Source of the DNA: Anaerobaca lacustris
Lineage (GTDB): Bacteria; Planctomycetota; Phycisphaerae; Sedimentisphaerales; Anaerobacaceae
DNA length: 64,000 nucleotides
Assembly (NCBI RefSeq): GCF_030012215.1
Contig: NZ_JASCXX010000017.1
Location: forward strand, 52,715-116,714
Direction: 5' to 3'
The notes under the pieces are model-generated. The model was not told the DNA's origin. It did not search any database and saw only the letters and a program-made list of their open reading frames with translations. A program made the position numbers and the translations under genes. Below, one piece after another: positions 61,329 to 64,000 of this stretch (position 1 is its first letter; every line of letters begins with the position of its first letter).

Positions 61329-61600
61329 TGGATCGCTGCGATATATCGGCGACTGGTCCTGCCATTCTCCCGAACGAAAACGGTGGGTTCGTCCCTTGTC
61401 CCGAGCTCATGACCGAGAGCGAAGTGATCGCATTTCTGAGAGTTCCCGAGATCTCGAAGGCCAAGGACCATCGGCATGTAATCGAGCACCTGAAGCGAAT
61501 GCGTGGCCTGCCTTGTATCCATATCGCCCGGCAGCCGCTTTATCCGCGCGCGGCGATCCTGGACTGGATCGAGCGGGAGGTGGAAAAGGGAACGAGATGA
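61328..61600 (+). CDS. Small winged-helix/excisionase-like DNA-binding protein
   Basis: The 90-residue protein starts at ATG 61328, overlapping the previous stop (TGATG). MTESEVIAFLRVPEIS (near 28) followed by HVIEHLKRMRGLPCIHIARQPLYPRAAILDWIER is the pattern of AlpA/MerR-like excisionase (HTH_17-type) proteins that recognise DNA near integration sites. It lies 78 bp before the integrase gene. A directionality role is likely but not shown. Confidence 0.65.
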   Translation: MDRCDISATGPAILPNENGGFVPCPELMTESEVIAFLRVPEISKAKDHRHVIEHLKRMRGLPCIHIARQPLYPRAAILDWIEREVEKGTR

Positions 61601-61678
61601 TGACAATCACCGCGTCAAGGTCTATACTGTTCACCGGACCGGCTTTACCGACTCACGCCCGAAGGGAGGTGAGATAGC

Positions 61679-62869
61679 ATGGTGAAACAGTTGGTAAAGC
61701 TACGAACAAGACCGTCACGTGACAGCAAGACGTTTGTCCTCATGCTCGATTACATCGACGCGAGCGGCAAACGGAACCGCGAGTCTCTCGGTCATGCCGA
61801 CAAACGAAAAGCTGAACGGCAGCGGGCCCAGAAAGAGCGTGAGCTTCGGATGGGTATCGTCGTACCGGAGCGTATGCGGTTGAGTGAGCTGCTGGCCGAC
61901 AGCCGGGAGCGAACCCGTGGGCAGGTTCGAGAAACCACGCTTACGGATCGCGACGAGGCCATGCGGCACTTGATTGACGCTGTTGGGGACATTGACGTGC
62001 AGGAGGTAAGTCATCGACATGCAGAGGTCTTCATCCAGGTCCGGCTGGACGCGGGAAACGCCCCGGCCACGGTCAACAAGAAGGTCTCTGCCCTGAAGCG
62101 GCTGTTCCAGTTGGCCGTCCTGCGCGGCCAGTTGGAAACAAACCCCTTTCGACACGTCACACGGCTGAAGGCCCCCGCGCGACAGGTCCGAGTGTTCAGC
62201 GAGGACGAGTGCGACAATCTGTTGAAAGCTGTCCGTGAGCCGTATCGGGCGGATGGTCCTGATTGGGAGCTTCTCGTTGTCGTGGCGCTCTGTACCGCCA
62301 TGCGCCGGGGTGAATTGCTGAATCTGACATGGGCGGACACGGACTTCGACCGGCTCACGGTCAGTGTGGCCCCGAAACAGGACACGAAACATACGTGGGA
62401 ATGGCGGATCAAGGACTCGGAGCGCCGGACGCTCCCGTTGACCCGTGAGGTTGCGGAGCTTCTGAAAGGCCGGCGGACGGCCCGAGCGACGCTGCACCCG
62501 TATATCTTCATCACCGCGTCTCGCCACCAGCAGATCCAGCAGCGACGCAACGCAGGTCGCTGGACGCTGACGGATGGCCGCTGTCCGGTGAACAATTTCA
62601 ACCGGGGCTTCGGCACTGTCCTGGAGCGGGCCGGGATTATAGGCGGGGAATTTCATGACCTGCGACGGACCTGCCTGAGCCGGTGGCTCGCCAACGGCCT
62701 GACGGAGTACGATGTGATGCAGCTTGCCGGGCACTCGGATTTCAGCACGACGCACCGGTTCTACTTGGCCGTTCGCAGCGACTTGGTGGACCGGGCCAGA
62801 ACCGCCACGATGGCGGTGATGGGTACGGATTTTGGCGCGCACATGGCGCGCGCCCCTGTTTTTGGATGA
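61679..62869 (+). CDS. Tyrosine recombinase (integrase)
   Basis: The 396-residue protein starts behind GGGAGGTGA. It has an N-terminal arm-binding region (1-65), a core-binding domain (about 66-170) and a catalytic domain with R209 (TAMRRGELLNL), K245, H326/R329 (FHDLRRTCLSRW), H352 (GHSDFSTTH) and nucleophile Y362. All catalytic residues are present, so it appears functional. The gene ends 56 bp before the tRNA and should catalyse the element's exchange at the tRNA anticodon loop. Its 3' end includes part of the 24-bp repeat. Confidence 0.92.
   Translation: MVKQLVKLRTRPSRDSKTFVLMLDYIDASGKRNRESLGHADKRKAERQRAQKERELRMGIVVPERMRLSELLADSRERTRGQVRETTLTDRDEAMRHLIDAVGDIDVQEVSHRHAEVFIQVRLDAGNAPATVNKKVSALKRLFQLAVLRGQLETNPFRHVTRLKAPARQVRVFSEDECDNLLKAVREPYRADGPDWELLVVVALCTAMRRGELLNLTWADTDFDRLTVSVAPKQDTKHTWEWRIKDSERRTLPLTREVAELLKGRRTARATLHPYIFITASRHQQIQQRRNAGRWTLTDGRCPVNNFNRGFGTVLERAGIIGGEFHDLRRTCLSRWLANGLTEYDVMQLAGHSDFSTTHRFYLAVRSDLVDRARTATMAVMGTDFGAHMARAPVFG
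62832..62855 (+). repeat. Right copy of the 24-bp GGCGCGC-rich repeat
   Basis: TTGGCGCGC followed by ACATGGCGCGCGCCC inside the last codons of the integrase gene, 70 bp before the tRNA. It matches 21 of 24 positions with the left copy at 54381-54404. Confidence 0.6.
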
Positions 62870-62875
62870 TTGTGG

Positions 62876-62905
62876 TTGACGCCACCGGTGAGAAGTGGTT
62901 AGGAT
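62876..62905 (+). promoter_or_regulatory. Element-borne promoter for the restored tRNA-Arg gene
   Basis: TTGACG (62876-62881), 18 bases and TAGGAT (62900-62905) lie 20 bp before the tRNA. It is inside the element, so the tRNA is presumably transcribed from it. Confidence 0.65.
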
Positions 62906-62924
62906 AGAAGGACTTATGAAAGAC

Positions 62925-62998
62925 GCGCCCGTAGCTCAGTAGGATAGAGCATCGGTTTCCTAAACCGGAGGTCGCAGGTTCGAATCCTGCCGGGCGTA
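62925..62998 (+). tRNA. tRNA-Arg (anticodon CCT)
   Basis: The 74 bases fold as a cloverleaf: acceptor GCGCCCG with CGGGCGT (G1-T72 wobble), D-stem GCTC/GAGC, anticodon stem TCGGT/ACCGG with loop TTCCTAA (anticodon CCT at 62959-62961), and T-stem GCAGG/CCTGC with TTCGAAT. CCA is not encoded. The first 39 bases are duplicated at 54226-54264, which marks the element. Confidence 0.93.
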
Positions 62999-63016
62999 GT
63001 GGAATCGCCGTTCTCT

Positions 63017-63709
63017 CTACCGGGGACGCACCCGCTTTTCTGGCTTCTTCTTCGGTCGGCCGGGGGGGCGGGGGCGGAGGCGTTTGCCCAGGCGGGCCTC
63101 GATCTTTCGGACGAACCGGTCGCTGCCCCAGGGCCGGCCCCGGCTGGTCCAGAGGCGAAGCTCGCGCATCTCGGTTTCGTCCTCGGGCTCGTCGATGTGG
63201 TCCTTCCACCAAGCCGGATCGATCTGCTCGCTCCAGGCGTCCAGGTCCAACAGGCCGGAGCCGTCCCGCCCGCCGCAGTGGGCCGCGGCGCTGCTCCAGA
63301 CCCACCGCCACGGCTTGCGACACAACTTCGCGCGAACCGGATGGCGCTCCACGTACGCCAGGGCCTTCCAGAAATGACTGTCGCCGATCGCGCAGGAGAA
63401 GAAGCGGTCCTGCCAGAGGTGCCCGCTGCGCCCGTGCCGGCGGTTGGCGTATTGGGCGTACAACTGGTTCGTCCGCTTCAGCGCCAGGGCCAGGGATTCC
63501 TCCTGCTGCGGCGTGGCAATCAGATGGACGTGATTGCCCATCAGGCAGTATCCCTCGACCGTGAGGCCGAACCGCTCCGACGCATCCCGCAGATAGGCCA
63601 GAAAGACCTCCCGGTCCTCATCCGCCCCAAACACCTCCTGCCGGTCGTTGCCCCGCTGCATCACATGATGGGCGCAACCGGCGATCACAATACGCGAAGC
63701 CCTTGCCAT
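63017..63709 (-). CDS. REP-associated Y1-type transposase (RAYT-like)
   Basis: The 230-residue protein starts MARASRIVIA. The HUH motif GNHVHLI (H60, H62), preceded by GYCLM, together with a downstream tyrosine region (NQLYAQYANRRHGRSGHLWQDRF, candidate Y84/Y87), fits the TnpA_REP/RAYT single-strand transposases that act on short palindromes. The C-terminus is basic. It stands alone 19 bp from the tRNA, outside the element, and reads towards it. It may be the enzyme acting on the dispersed palindromes in this window (inferred). Confidence 0.85.
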   Translation of the reverse strand: MARASRIVIAGCAHHVMQRGNDRQEVFGADEDREVFLAYLRDASERFGLTVEGYCLMGNHVHLIATPQQEESLALALKRTNQLYAQYANRRHGRSGHLWQDRFFSCAIGDSHFWKALAYVERHPVRAKLCRKPWRWVWSSAAAHCGGRDGSGLLDLDAWSEQIDPAWWKDHIDEPEDETEMRELRLWTSRGRPWGSDRFVRKIEARLGKRLRPRPPGRPKKKPEKRVRPR

Positions 63710-63965
63710 CCCACCATCCTATACCATTCCCCACCCCGCGTCAACCTAAGATTGGGGTACGTCCCCCATAAGCCCGCTCCAACCGCTTCCTCTACGGCAT
63801 CCAGAGAATCCCGTAGGATGGCCTTCAGCCCATGCAGATTCCAAACCGGCGTGCGTATCCGGTATGCCCGGCCGCAGTCAACCACGGCACTGCCGGCGAC
63901 GATGCGGGGCCCTTGTGCATGCCAATGTCCGGATGCCCTCGCCGGAGCAATAAAGAACCCGCCCC

Positions 63966-63997
63966 GTTCCGCTCGGGAGGCGCTCCCTCCACGGAAC
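63966..63997. repeat. Hairpin near the transposase gene; rest of the right-edge sequence
   Basis: GTTCCG and CGGAAC frame GGGAGGCGCTCCC, giving a nested hairpin about 260 bp upstream of the transposase start. Such structures often flank RAYT genes. The remaining 63710-64000 sequence shows only a gene-like fragment on the minus strand (AILRDSLDAVEEAVGAGL) and no complete gene. Confidence 0.5.
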
Positions 63998-64000
63998 CTC

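Larger units (their letters stand above)
54226..62963 (+). mobile_element. Integrated element in tRNA-Arg(CCT) bounded by 39-bp repeats of the tRNA 5' half
   Basis: Direct repeats 54226-54264 and 62925-62963 mark the boundaries. A tyrosine recombinase gene (61679-62869) lies next to the right repeat, as expected for an island or prophage. Cargo includes a LamG/discoidin surface protein, an ECF sigma factor, a broken Ser/Thr kinase, a toprim/DUF3987-like protein and two small genes. Integration at the anticodon loop is inferred from the point where identity ends. No structural phage or conjugation genes are seen. The element looks decayed around 59.6-60.1 kb. Confidence 0.85.

Noticed and set aside
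63685..63885. 66-residue minus-strand frame at the right edge
   Set aside because: It overlaps the transposase start and looks like a fragment; no ribosome site.

Overview
The window is GC-rich bacterial chromosome whose gene content points to the Planctomycetota, most likely class Phycisphaerae (Sedimentisphaerales-like). This is inferred from gene style. The clues are many exported proteins with Tat leaders (SRRxFL), a dockerin-type repeat, LamG/discoidin/lamin-tail surface proteins, a GH2 glycosidase, Gfo/Idh oxidoreductases, xylose-isomerase-like TIM barrels, and an ECF sigma factor paired with a Ser/Thr kinase. Nearly all starts carry GGAG-type ribosome binding sites. Several intergenic regions carry readable sigma70-type promoters (TTGACA-N17-TATAAT-like).

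Layout. 1-7.5 kb: small membrane proteins, a five-helix membrane protein, a REC-PAS-histidine kinase/response regulator pair and a membrane-fused glycerophosphodiesterase. 7.6-13.6 kb: PPi-type phosphofructokinase with promoter and terminator, a nucleotidyltransferase with an unknown partner, a Kv-type ion channel with a zinc-ribbon tail, a thioredoxin-fold protein lacking cysteines, a 23-residue membrane peptide candidate and a glutathione-peroxidase lipoprotein. 13.7-31.5 kb: polysaccharide and sugar catabolism (SGNH hydrolase, GH2 enzyme, FAH-family hydrolase, two MFS carriers, a PQQ-type propeller) and two paralogous secreted proteins. 30.2-38.5 kb: a LacI-type regulator diverges from a Gfo/Idh oxidoreductase - TIM-barrel/ceramidase fusion - MFS operon, with an operator-like palindrome inside the regulator's promoter; dinB follows. 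38.8-49 kb: two very large exported multidomain proteins around an OLD-like ATPase. 49.1-53.9 kb: a leftward run of phosphomannomutase, TIM-barrel epimerase, UroD-type methyltransferase, DUF1638 protein and mntP.

54.2-63.0 kb is an integrated element in a tRNA-Arg(CCT) gene. A 39-bp copy of the 5' half of the tRNA lies at the left end. The complete tRNA, preceded by its own promoter, lies at the right end next to a tyrosine recombinase. The element therefore seems to replace the 5' half and promoter of its target tRNA. Inside are a LamG/discoidin surface protein, an ECF sigma factor, a broken Ser/Thr kinase, a toprim/DUF3987-like replication protein apparently missing its core, and two small overlapping genes before the integrase.

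A dispersed palindrome family (GTAGGGGCGA-N8-TCGCCCCTAC type) recurs about nine times, between genes, inside two coding regions and over the stop codons of three genes. A REP-associated (RAYT-like) Y1 transposase at 63.0-63.7 kb is a plausible partner for it. The arms stay fixed while the centres change in a paired way. This family and the 5'-half tRNA element are the most unusual things in the window.
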